5,487 bases of DNA from Methanobacteriaceae archaeon (GCA_030681145.1 JAUXXK010000084.1:1-5487), one strand, 5' to 3'. Shown: positions 1 to 5,487, counted from the stretch's first letter. Numbers and translations: made by a program. Notes: a model not told the origin generated them from the letters alone.

Positions 1-21
1 TTTATAAGGTTGTGTGTTTAA
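1..21 (+). CDS. 3' end of an upstream gene, possibly secE (Sec61 gamma), partial
   Basis: Frame 1 reads F-I-R-L-C-V and then TAA at 19-21, with the stop overlapping the spt5 ATG in a TAATG junction. Six codons cannot identify a protein. The call rests on the same TAATG coupling seen at the next gene junction and on the established archaeal order secE-spt5-rpl11. A short hydrophobic/basic tail would fit the end of the single-helix SecE/Sec61 gamma subunit of the protein-conducting channel. Frame 2 also has a stop (TAA, 5-7), so a different ending is possible. Confidence 0.35.
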   Translation, partial: FIRLCV

Positions 22-488
22 TGGAAGATAGTATAAACTCCATGTATGCTCTCAAGACCTCTGTAGGTCAAGAGAAAAATGTGGCTAGAATGCTAGCCAG
101 GAAGGTAAAAGATAGCGGTATTGAAATCAACGCTATTTTGATCCCGGAATCATTGAAAGGTTATGTTTTAGTAGAGTCTTCCTCAAAAATAGACATGCAA
201 AATCCTGCAATTAAAGTACCACATTTGCGGGGTATTGTAGAAGGCAAAAATGCCATAACGTTTGATGAGGTAAAAAGATTCTTAAAACCAGAACCAATAA
301 TAGCTTCTATACAAAAAGGAAGTATAGTGGAGTTAGTATCTGGCCCTTTCAAAGGAGAAAAGGCAAAAGTGATTCGTATTGATGAATCTCGGGAGGAGGT
401 AGTGCTTGAACTTATTGAAGCCGCAGTACCTATTCCTTTAACCGTTAAAGGTGATCAAATTAGAATAATACAAAAGGAGGTTGACTAA
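21..488 (+). CDS. spt5: Transcription elongation factor Spt5 (NusG homologue)
   Basis: Archaeal Spt5, which with Spt4 binds the RNA polymerase clamp, closes the DNA cleft for processivity and can couple transcription to the ribosome. The 155-residue product has the archaeal minimal form. An NGN domain (about residues 8-88) carries YALKTSVGQEKNVARM near the start, SLKGYVLVE (44-52) and HLRGIVEG (68-75). A single KOW domain (about 97-140) carries SGPFKGEKAKV. Start choice: ATG 21 overlaps the upstream stop as TAATG and has AAGGT (6-10) ten bases upstream. The in-frame GTG at 12 sits one base after that AAGGT, too close to use it. ATG 42 would give the M-Y-A-L-K start that fits other archaeal Spt5 proteins more tightly, but it has no ribosome binding site. 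The gene overlaps rpl11 by one base, so the two are probably translationally coupled. The family call is firm; the start is less so. Confidence 0.93.
   Translation: MEDSINSMYALKTSVGQEKNVARMLARKVKDSGIEINAILIPESLKGYVLVESSSKIDMQNPAIKVPHLRGIVEGKNAITFDEVKRFLKPEPIIASIQKGSIVELVSGPFKGEKAKVIRIDESREEVVLELIEAAVPIPLTVKGDQIRIIQKEVD
475..481 (+). promoter_or_regulatory. Strong Shine-Dalgarno site of rpl11
   Basis: AGGAGGT lies inside the last codons of spt5 and ends six bases before the rpl11 ATG at 488. It is fully complementary to the archaeal 16S rRNA 3' end (CACCTCCT type) and fixes the rpl11 start at the TAATG overlap. Confidence 0.8.
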
Positions 489-970
489 TGGCTAAAGATA
501 CCGTTGAAATTCTTATAGAAGGCGGAAAAGCCACTCCAGGCCCACCATTAGGTCCTGCGATTGGCCCGTTAGGAATTAATATGATGCAAGTAGTGGAACA
601 AATAAACAGTAAAACTTCTGATTTTGCAGGAATGAAAGTACCTGTTAAAATCATTGTTGATGGTTCCACTAAAGAATTTGAAATTGAAATAGGAACTCCA
701 CCGACCACTGCGTTGATTATGGACGAACTCAAAATTGAAAAAGCTTCCCAGGATCCAGGAATGGATAAGGTGGCTGATTTATCTATTGAACAGGCACTGA
801 AGATTGCCCGAATGAAATTCGATGCTCTTCTGGCTAATGATTATAAAAATGGCGCCAAAGAAGTTATGGGTACTTGTGTAAGTATGGGCATAACGGTAGC
901 TGGCAAAGACCCTAGAGAAACTCAAAAAGAAGTAGAAGAGGGCGTTTACGACGATATTTTATTGGCTTAA
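488..970 (+). CDS. rpl11: Large-subunit ribosomal protein L11 (uL11)
   Basis: L11 binds the GTPase-associated centre of 23S rRNA at the stalk base, where elongation factors engage. The 160-residue product fits archaeal L11. The N-terminal domain opens with the proline/glycine-rich GGKATPGPPLGPAIGPLGIN (12-31), the flexible segment contacting factors and the site of thiopeptide effects in bacteria. GTPPTTALI (69-77) ends that domain. The C-terminal RNA-binding domain (about 78-150) contains IEQALKIARMKFDALLA and KEVMGTCVSMGITVAG (124-139), which fits the L11 family signature. A short acidic tail follows. ATG 488 is set by the AGGAGGT site and homology. It overlaps the spt5 stop by one base, while a 122-base structured gap follows, so transcription may end, be processed or restart before rpl1. 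Nothing is anomalous in the protein. Confidence 0.98.
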   Translation: MAKDTVEILIEGGKATPGPPLGPAIGPLGINMMQVVEQINSKTSDFAGMKVPVKIIVDGSTKEFEIEIGTPPTTALIMDELKIEKASQDPGMDKVADLSIEQALKIARMKFDALLANDYKNGAKEVMGTCVSMGITVAGKDPRETQKEVEEGVYDDILLA

Positions 971-977
971 TATATTT
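967..977 (+). promoter_or_regulatory. Candidate TATA element for the rpl1-rpl10 unit
   Basis: TTAATATATTT overlaps the rpl11 stop codon and resembles an archaeal TATA box. Initiation about 25 bases downstream would start a transcript near 997-1000, just ahead of three inverted repeats in the leader. A second candidate, CATATTTATG at 1004-1013, would start transcripts near 1034. The spacer is AT-rich, so chance TATA-like strings are expected. The existence of a promoter here is inferred from the long gap between genes that otherwise overlap or abut. Confidence 0.25.
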
Positions 978-1059
978 AGTCAAAAATAACGTTTATCATC
1001 AATCATATTTATGTGATTAACTTAGGTTGATCACCTAAAACCTGAATATCCCATAATGG

Positions 1060-1080
1060 TGAACTTTAATTCAAAGTTCA
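1060..1080 (+). promoter_or_regulatory. Perfect 8-bp hairpin directly upstream of the rpl1 ribosome binding site
   Basis: TGAACTTT and AAAGTTCA are exact reverse complements separated by the loop AATTC, and a G-U pair (1059/1081) can extend the stem. The stem ends one base before GGAGG at 1082, so folding could affect access of the 30S subunit. There is no T run after it, so it does not look like a terminator. Confidence 0.45.
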
Positions 1081-1081
1081 T

Positions 1082-1086
1082 GGAGG
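1082..1086 (+). promoter_or_regulatory. Shine-Dalgarno site of rpl1
   Basis: GGAGG followed by AT lies six bases before the ATG at 1093 and supports that start. It is adjacent to the leader hairpin ending at 1080. Confidence 0.75.
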
Positions 1087-1092
1087 ATTAAT

Positions 1093-1731
<639 letters not shown>

Positions 1732-2742
1732 ATGGCTCACGTTGCTGAATGGAAAAAGGAAGAGGTCAATGACCTCAAAAAACTGATCAACAGTTACGAA
1801 GTGGTAGGAATTGCCAATTTAACCGATATTCCTGCTCGTCAGCTGCAAAAAATGCGGCAGACTCTTCGGGATAATGCTACTATCAGAATGTCCAAAAAAA
1901 CTTTAATTAGTCTGGCCTTGGATGATTCTGATAAAAATGAAAGCATTCATGCTCTTGCAGACCATATGGATGGTCAACCTGCGTTAGTATTTACTGACAT
2001 GAACCCTTTTAAACTATTTAAAATCTTAGAAAGCAATAAAACATCGGCTCCTGCTAAAGCTGGTTCTATTGCTCATGAAGATATAATAGTTCCTAAAGGT
2101 GACACTGGTTTTCCACCAGGCCCTATTCTAGGCGAATTACAGCAAATAGGCATACCTGCTAAGATTGAAAAGGGTAAGATTGTTGTGCAAAAGGATCAAG
2201 TAGTAGTTAAAGCTGGAGAAGAAGTTTCAGCTAAAGTAGCTGGTATTTTGACCCGTTTGGATATACACCCAATGGAAGTAGGTATAGACCTTCGAGCAGC
2301 TTATGAAAATGAAACTGTTTATACGGCTGATCTCCTAACTGTTGACGAAGAGAAAACTCTATCTGACATTCAAAAATCATTTTCCCAAGCATTCAACTTG
2401 GCGGTCAATGCAGTAATATACAACCAAAAGTCTACACCAGCCATCATTCAAAAAGCAGTAACTCAGTCAATCAACCTTGCATTCAACGCATCTGTACTCA
2501 CTTCTAAAACTTCTGACATTTTACTGGCAAAAGCATATGCTCAGATGTTAGCTTTAGCATCTGGAGTATCTGAGAAAGATTCCAGTGCTGTTGATGAAGA
2601 ACTTCTTGAAAAATTAGCTGCTACTGCAACAAAAGCATCAGCAACTGAAGAAATGAAAGAAGAAAAGTCTGAAGAAGATGATGAAGAGGAAGAGGAAGAT
2701 GAAGAAGATGCAGCAGCAGGTTTAGGTGCTCTGTTTGGATAG
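1732..2742 (+). CDS. rpl10: Large-subunit ribosomal protein L10 (uL10, acidic P0), stalk base
   Basis: L10/P0 anchors the factor-binding stalk to the GTPase-associated 23S rRNA next to L11 and carries the L12 dimers. The 336 residues match archaeal P0. The N-terminal rRNA-binding domain is about 1-105. The archaeal/eukaryal insertion domain is about 110-185, with GDTGFPPGP (123-131) and IGIPAKIEKGKIVVQKD. The spine has three related helix modules beginning near I213, I239 and I263. Residues 218-243 and 244-269 align as a 26-residue repeat (SQAFNLAVNAV against TQSINLAFNAS), predicting three L12-dimer docking sites. An acidic linker (about 306-326) leads to AAAGLGALFG, the tail also found on L12. 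The ATG follows the rpl1 TAA with no gap. The only upstream purine-rich stretch is a weak GAGGGTGG, so translation probably depends on reinitiation after rpl1. A 133-base spacer separates it from rpl12. Confidence 0.98.
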   Translation: MAHVAEWKKEEVNDLKKLINSYEVVGIANLTDIPARQLQKMRQTLRDNATIRMSKKTLISLALDDSDKNESIHALADHMDGQPALVFTDMNPFKLFKILESNKTSAPAKAGSIAHEDIIVPKGDTGFPPGPILGELQQIGIPAKIEKGKIVVQKDQVVVKAGEEVSAKVAGILTRLDIHPMEVGIDLRAAYENETVYTADLLTVDEEKTLSDIQKSFSQAFNLAVNAVIYNQKSTPAIIQKAVTQSINLAFNASVLTSKTSDILLAKAYAQMLALASGVSEKDSSAVDEELLEKLAATATKASATEEMKEEKSEEDDEEEEEDEEDAAAGLGALFG

Positions 2743-2875
2743 TCTTATTACTGTTTCAATTTACAAATTAATTTGCAAAATTAATTTTAAATACCATCTG
2801 TATTGTTAAACTAAAAATGGCTAAAATTAGCATATTTAGTAAATAAATTTGATAAGAGAAATTTGAGGTGATCAC
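2743..2875 (+). promoter_or_regulatory. AT-rich rpl10-rpl12 spacer with palindromes and a TATA-like box
   Basis: Non-coding. Two perfect 12-base palindromes lie almost end to end: CAAATTAATTTG (2764-2775) and AAAATTAATTTT (2777-2788). The second runs into TTTAAATA (2786-2793), a reasonable archaeal TATA box that would place a start near 2815 and a leader of about 60 bases for rpl12. There is no T-run terminator after rpl10, so read-through from rpl10 is also likely. A dedicated rpl12 promoter would suit the excess of L12 over L10 in the stalk, but that is inference from position. Confidence 0.4.
2865..2873 (+). promoter_or_regulatory. Extended Shine-Dalgarno site of rpl12
   Basis: GAGGTGATC is complementary over nine bases to the archaeal 16S rRNA 3' end (GATCACCTC). 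It ends two bases before the ATG at 2876, with the AGG core eight to ten bases away. It is the longest match in the window, fitting a protein needed in several copies per ribosome. Confidence 0.85.
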
Positions 2876-3178
2876 ATGGAATATATATACGCAGCAATGT
2901 TATTGCACACTACTGGTGAGGAAATTAACGAAGGAAACGTAAAAAAGGTATTAGAATCAGCCGGAGCAGATGCTGATGATGCTAGAATTAAAGCTTTAAT
3001 AGCTGCTTTGGAAGATGTCGACATCGAAGAAGCTATGGAAAAAACAGCCGTTGCTGCTGCAGCTCCTGTGGCTGCAGCTCCTGTGGCTGAATCAGTAGAA
3101 GAAGAGGAAGAAGAAGAGGAAGATGAAGAAGAACAAGAAGAGGAAGCTGCCGCTGGTTTAGGCGCACTCTTTGGATAA
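2876..3178 (+). CDS. rpl12: Acidic ribosomal stalk protein L12 (archaeal P1/P2 type)
   Basis: Archaeal L12, unrelated in fold to bacterial L7/L12, dimerises and binds the L10 spine, where its flexible tails recruit aEF1A, aEF2 and other translation factors. The 100 residues are normal for the family. The helical dimerisation domain is about 1-57, beginning MEYIYAAMLLH, with the expected EINEGNVKKVLESAG segment. An alanine/proline hinge (58-71) contains AAAPV twice. A run of almost pure Glu/Asp follows (75-90), then AAAGLGALFG, the conserved factor-binding tail that matches the end of L10 exactly over ten residues. ATG 2876 is fixed by the nine-base GAGGTGATC site. A pyrimidine tract begins two bases after the stop, so this is the last gene of its transcription unit. 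Confidence 0.98.
   Translation: MEYIYAAMLLHTTGEEINEGNVKKVLESAGADADDARIKALIAALEDVDIEEAMEKTAVAAAAPVAAAPVAESVEEEEEEEEDEEEQEEEAAAGLGALFG
3056..3085 (+). repeat. Perfect 15-bp tandem duplication in the rpl12 hinge
   Basis: GCTGCAGCTCCTGTG occurs twice in direct succession (3056-3070 and 3071-3085), in frame, encoding AAAPV-AAAPV of the flexible hinge. Identity at every base, including third positions, points to a slippage-type duplication that sets hinge length in this lineage. Confidence 0.9.
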
Positions 3179-3180
3179 AC

Positions 3181-3201
3181 TTCTTTTCTTTTTTAACTTT
3201 T
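3181..3201 (+). terminator. Pyrimidine/T-tract terminator after rpl12
   Basis: TTCTTTTCTTTTTT starts two bases after the rpl12 stop and is followed by AACTTTT. Archaeal RNA polymerase terminates at U-rich tracts without needing a hairpin, so this is the likely first termination point of the ribosomal protein unit. Confidence 0.6.
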
Positions 3202-3237
3202 AAATCAGAAGTAATCTGAATAAATCCTTTAATTCAA

Positions 3238-3301
3238 ATATCCTCATTTAGAGGATGTACTGTATGGGTTTTTTAGCCCTTACTTTTTTTTTAATTTTTT
3301 T
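3238..3301 (+). terminator. Hairpin-plus-T-run backup terminator
   Basis: An 8-bp stem with one G-U pair, ATATCCTC (3238-3245) with GAGGATGT (3251-3258) and loop ATTTA, is followed by a shorter stem. That stem pairs GGGTT (3266-3270) with AGCCC (3275-3279), and T runs of nine (3284-3292) and seven (3295-3301) follow. A weaker stem, TCAGA/TCTGA (3205-3219), precedes them. The arrangement resembles an intrinsic terminator and would insulate alaS from ribosomal protein transcription. Confidence 0.6.
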
Positions 3302-3480
3302 AAGATGAATAAATAAATTGAATTTACAAATAAGCATTATAATACTATTTTTTTCTAATTGTAATTTAAAAAAATTTTATTAAAATTTAAGAAACAATAT
3401 TTAATATTTTAATATATTTTCATCGATTAAACAAGGTTTTGTGTTAGTCATTAAACTATTAAAATTTAATATTAAAATTA

Positions 3481-3548
3481 ATAAAAAAGTTTTTTAAACT
3501 ATAATATAAATCTATATAATAATTTAAATTTATAAAAAAGTTTTTTAA
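3481..3548 (+). repeat. Direct repeat pair of a 17-bp near-palindromic A6-G-T6 element
   Basis: ATAAAAAAGTTTTTTAA occurs identically at 3481-3497 and 3532-3548, with starts 51 bases apart, roughly five helical turns. The core is a self-complementary A6/T6 arm pair around a single G. A second repeat, ATTTAAATTTATAA (3522-3535 and 3574-3587), has a 52-base offset, so a unit of about 51 bases seems to be partly duplicated. Low complexity makes some repetition expected, but 17 identical bases with the same interrupting G is more than background AT richness suggests. Confidence 0.6.
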
Positions 3549-3580
3549 TCATAATTATAGTTTTAATATACCTATTTAAA

Positions 3581-3588
3581 TTTATAAT
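3581..3588 (+). promoter_or_regulatory. Candidate TATA box of alaS
   Basis: TTTATAAT is centred about 37 bases before the alaS ATG, predicting a start near 3611 and a leader of only about 10 bases. An alternative, TTTAATATA (3562-3570), would give a leader of about 30 bases. The absence of a Shine-Dalgarno site fits a very short leader. AT-rich background limits confidence. Confidence 0.35.
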
Positions 3589-3621
3589 TTTAGAAATAAC
3601 AAATTTTTACAACTGATTACT

Positions 3622-5487
3622 ATGTCTAGCCAGCTTGAAGAACTCGGATACAAAAAAAACACTTGTGTAGCTTGTGGAAATGATTTCTGGTCTCTAAATA
3701 ATCGTAATACTTGTGGGGATGCTCCCTGTGATAAGTACGAATTTATTGGAAATCCGGCTACCAAGAAAAAATACGATCTCTATCAAATTCAGAAAACTTT
3801 CAAGGGTTTTTTCCAGAAAAATGGTCATACTCCTATTGAGCGTTATCCTGTATTGGCCAAACGATGGAGAGACGATGTTTTTTTGGTAGGGGCGTCAATT
3901 TATAATTTCCAACCATGGGTATCATCAGGAATGGTGGAGCCTCCAGCTAACCCTCTGGTGGTAGCTCAACCATCCATCCGTCTTAATGATGTGGACAATG
4001 TGGGCAGAACCGGACGACACATGACTTGTTTTACTATGGGTGGTCACCACGCATTTAATACGCCAGATAATCAGGTTTACTGGGAAGATGAGACAGTAAA
4101 ATACTGTCACGATTTTATTAAACACATAGGGATAAATCCGGAAGAAATTACATTTATTGAATCATGGTGGGAAGGTGGAGGAAATGCAGGGCCCTGTTAC
4201 GAGATTTGTGTACGGGGAGTGGAACTGGCCACACTGGTTTTCATCCAGTACCGCACCCTCCCGGGGGGTAAACGTGAAAAAATACCATTAACTATTGTAG
4301 ATACTGGTTATGGTCTGGAAAGATTTGCTTGGATATCTCAAGGAACTCCTACTGCCTATGATGCTTGTTTTGGACCAGTTATTGATCAGCTTAAGGATAT
4401 TACGGGGGTGGATGTTGACCAGCAAATTCTGGCTGAAAATGCAAAAGTTGCGGGTATGATGGACATTGAAACCTTTGCTGATTTAAGGGCCCTTAGAAAA
4501 CAGGTAGCTGATCGCCTGGGAATTACAGTAGAAGAACTGGAAAAATCTGCAGAGCCAATGGAGGCTATTTATGTTGTGGCGGATCACACCAGGTGTCTGG
4601 CTTTCATGCTGGCTGATGGAGTCATTCCATCCAATGTAAAAGAAGGATATCTTGCCCGTCTGGTCTTGCGAAGAACCATAAGGTTCATGCATGACTTGGA
4701 AATGAAGGAATCACTTTCAAAGGTTATGAATATTCAATCAGATTTCATGGCCTCCCATTATCCTGAAATTTTAAAACATCAGGATCATATTCACAATATC
4801 ATTAATCTGGAAGAGAAAAGATATGCAAAAACCGTTTCTAAAGGAAAAAATCTGGTTAAAAAGAGTATTAAACATCTTCAAAAGGAAAATAAAGATGAAA
4901 TGCCTCTAGACATGCTTATTCAACTCTATGATTCTCAAGGAATACCTCCAGAAACCATAAAAGAAATTTCAGAGGATCTACAATTCAAGGTTAATGTCCC
5001 GGACAATTTCTACACTTTGGTAGCCAATGAACACGAAGAAGAGAAGGTAGAAGAAAAAGCTCCGGTTGAATTGGATTACCGGGATACCAAACTCTTATTC
5101 TATGAAGATCCATCTCAAATAGAATTTAAAGCTAAAGTCTTGGGTTTTTACAAAGAGAATGTTATCTTGGATCAAACAGTATTTTATCCTGAAGGAGGAG
5201 GTCAACCATCTGATATTGGATATTTAGAAATAAATGGCGAGCAGATACATGTAAAACACGCTGAAAAGATTGATAGTATTGTTTTACATAAGGTTGAACC
5301 TGAAAACCTGGAAAAAATATCCAAAATCTCTGATATCATTGGAAAAGAAATTAAAGGTACAATTAATTGGGATAGGCGCATTGCCCTAGCCCGTAATCAC
5401 ACCGCCACTCACCTGATTGTGGCAGCAGCCCGAAAAGTATTAGGGGACCATATATGGCAAGCAGGTGCTCAAAAAGGAGTTAAAAGA
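3622..5487 (+). CDS. alaS: Alanyl-tRNA synthetase, archaeal type, 3' end missing
   Basis: Class II synthetase that attaches alanine to tRNA-Ala and hydrolyses mischarged Ser/Gly-tRNA. The frame is open for 622 codons to the window edge; archaeal AlaRS is about 900 residues, so roughly 280 are missing. An archaeal N-terminal Cys4 knuckle (C15, C18, C31, C36) precedes the catalytic core. The core has VLAKRWRDDVFLVGASIYNF (motif 1 region), QPSIR (116-120), TGRHMTCFTMGGHHAF (130-145, motif 2), GGGNAGPCYE (185-194) and DTGYGLERFAW (227-237, motif 3). A helical tRNA-recognition domain follows to about 490. The editing domain begins with YPEGGGQPSDIG (522-533) and the zinc/catalytic HTATH (593-597). 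The second zinc half and C-Ala domain lie outside the window. ATG 3622 is the only in-frame start, gives the family's M-S-x-Q-L-E-x-L-G-Y beginning, and has no Shine-Dalgarno site. Confidence 0.97.
   Translation, partial: MSSQLEELGYKKNTCVACGNDFWSLNNRNTCGDAPCDKYEFIGNPATKKKYDLYQIQKTFKGFFQKNGHTPIERYPVLAKRWRDDVFLVGASIYNFQPWVSSGMVEPPANPLVVAQPSIRLNDVDNVGRTGRHMTCFTMGGHHAFNTPDNQVYWEDETVKYCHDFIKHIGINPEEITFIESWWEGGGNAGPCYEICVRGVELATLVFIQYRTLPGGKREKIPLTIVDTGYGLERFAWISQGTPTAYDACFGPVIDQLKDITGVDVDQQILAENAKVAGMMDIETFADLRALRKQVADRLGITVEELEKSAEPMEAIYVVADHTRCLAFMLADGVIPSNVKEGYLARLVLRRTIRFMHDLEMKESLSKVMNIQSDFMASHYPEILKHQDHIHNIINLEEKRYAKTVSKGKNLVKKSIKHLQKENKDEMPLDMLIQLYDSQGIPPETIKEISEDLQFKVNVPDNFYTLVANEHEEEKVEEKAPVELDYRDTKLLFYEDPSQIEFKAKVLGFYKENVILDQTVFYPEGGGQPSDIGYLEINGEQIHVKHAEKIDSIVLHKVEPENLEKISKISDIIGKEIKGTINWDRRIALARNHTATHLIVAAARKVLGDHIWQAGAQKGVKR

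Larger units (their letters stand above)
971..1092 (+). promoter_or_regulatory. Structured rpl11-rpl1 spacer / rpl1 leader
   Basis: This 122-base non-coding spacer contains three successive inverted repeats. AATCAT (1001-1006) faces GTGATT (1013-1018) with one G-U pair. TTAGGT (1022-1027) faces ACCTAA (1033-1038) across a 5-base loop. TGAACTTT (1060-1067) faces AAAGTTCA (1073-1080) across AATTC. The third is the strongest and ends one base before the rpl1 ribosome binding site. None shows the L1-binding motif, which lies inside rpl1 instead. Possible roles are translational control of rpl1, transcript processing or partial termination after rpl11. The repeats are visible in the sequence; the roles are inference. 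Confidence 0.5.
3302..3621 (+). promoter_or_regulatory. Very AT-rich alaS upstream region
   Basis: About 320 bases, overwhelmingly A and T, with no plausible coding frame on either strand. The only less biased patch is around 3421-3450. The region contains a duplicated A6-G-T6 element, a duplicated TTTAAATTTATAA block and several TATA-like strings. It is long for a spacer in this locus and probably holds the alaS promoter, possibly with a nucleosome-disfavouring or bent-DNA character typical of A-tracts. That last point is inference. Confidence 0.5.

Noticed and set aside
161..732. Minus-strand open frames opposite spt5 and rpl11 (161-352 and 460-732).
   Set aside because: They lie wholly over well-identified + strand genes, and their translations resemble no family I know and lack a ribosome binding site.
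1056..1091. An 11-codon upstream ORF (MVNFNSKFMED) ending one base before the rpl1 ATG.
   Set aside because: It has no ribosome binding site of its own, its bases are explained by the hairpin and the rpl1 Shine-Dalgarno site, and an ORF this short occurs readily by chance.
3014..3025. Perfect 12-bp palindrome GATGTCGACATC inside rpl12.
   Set aside because: It is isolated, lies in conserved coding sequence for E-D-V-D-I-E, and has no partner or positional reason to be an operator.
3179..3621. Possible small RNA, CRISPR or mobile-element remnant in the long alaS upstream gap.
   Set aside because: I see no regular spacer-repeat pattern, no terminal inverted repeats with target duplication, and no GC-rich stable fold; only AT-rich repeats and terminator-like stems.
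3652..3659. A8 run in alaS codons 11-13, resembling an A-AAA-AAC slippery site.
   Set aside because: The downstream frame remains the conserved AlaRS frame, no stimulatory structure is evident, and similar Lys-coding A runs occur in this AT-rich genome (for example 1470-1477 in rpl1).
3582..4692. Minus-strand open frames opposite alaS (3582-3764, 3925-4125, 4483-4692).
   Set aside because: alaS is continuous and clearly recognisable on the + strand across this region; the antisense frames are by-products of its codons.

Overview
The window is a housekeeping locus from a low-GC methanogenic euryarchaeon, most likely a mesophilic member of the Methanobacteriales (Methanobacterium-like). The evidence is archaeal-type Spt5, L11, L1, L10 (P0) and L12 (P1) proteins, acidic stalk tails ending in GLGALFG, an archaeal-type alanyl-tRNA synthetase with an N-terminal Cys4 knuckle, strong Shine-Dalgarno sites complementary to the 16S 3' end, and very AT-rich spacers with TATA-like boxes and T-tract terminators. 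The genus is an inference from family resemblance.

Layout, all on the + strand. Bases 1-21 look like the last codons of an upstream gene, probably secE. They are joined by a TAATG overlap to spt5 (21-488), which is joined by a second TAATG overlap to rpl11 (488-970). A structured 122-base spacer (971-1092) separates this group from rpl1 (1093-1731), which directly abuts rpl10 (1732-2742). A second, 133-base AT-rich spacer precedes rpl12 (2876-3178). After rpl12 come a pyrimidine tract, three inverted repeats and long T runs (3181-3301), read as a terminator region. A roughly 320-base, extremely AT-rich stretch with direct repeats follows and serves as the upstream region of alaS. alaS starts at 3622 without a Shine-Dalgarno site and runs off the window after 622 codons.

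The genes form two functional groups. Spt5 is the transcription elongation factor that binds RNA polymerase. L11, L1, L10 and L12 build the two mobile protuberances of the large ribosomal subunit: the L1 stalk, and the L11/L10/L12 factor-binding stalk. L10 has three tandem helix modules, which predict docking of three L12 dimers. L10 and L12 end in the same ten residues, the tail that captures translational GTPases. AlaRS charges tRNA-Ala for the same translation machinery.

The most informative regulatory signal is inside the rpl1 coding region. Bases 1117-1157 form the two-helix, asymmetric-loop fold of the L1-binding site known from Methanococcus L1 mRNA, which mimics the 23S rRNA site, so L1 very probably represses its own operon's translation. 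Less certain observations are a perfect 8-bp hairpin just upstream of the rpl1 Shine-Dalgarno site, an anti-Shine-Dalgarno-like octamer in the same leader, tandem hairpins early in rpl10, and a duplicated A6-G-T6 element upstream of alaS. I see no mobile element, CRISPR array, RNA gene or evidence of horizontal transfer. The locus is a conserved core operon, not an undescribed system.
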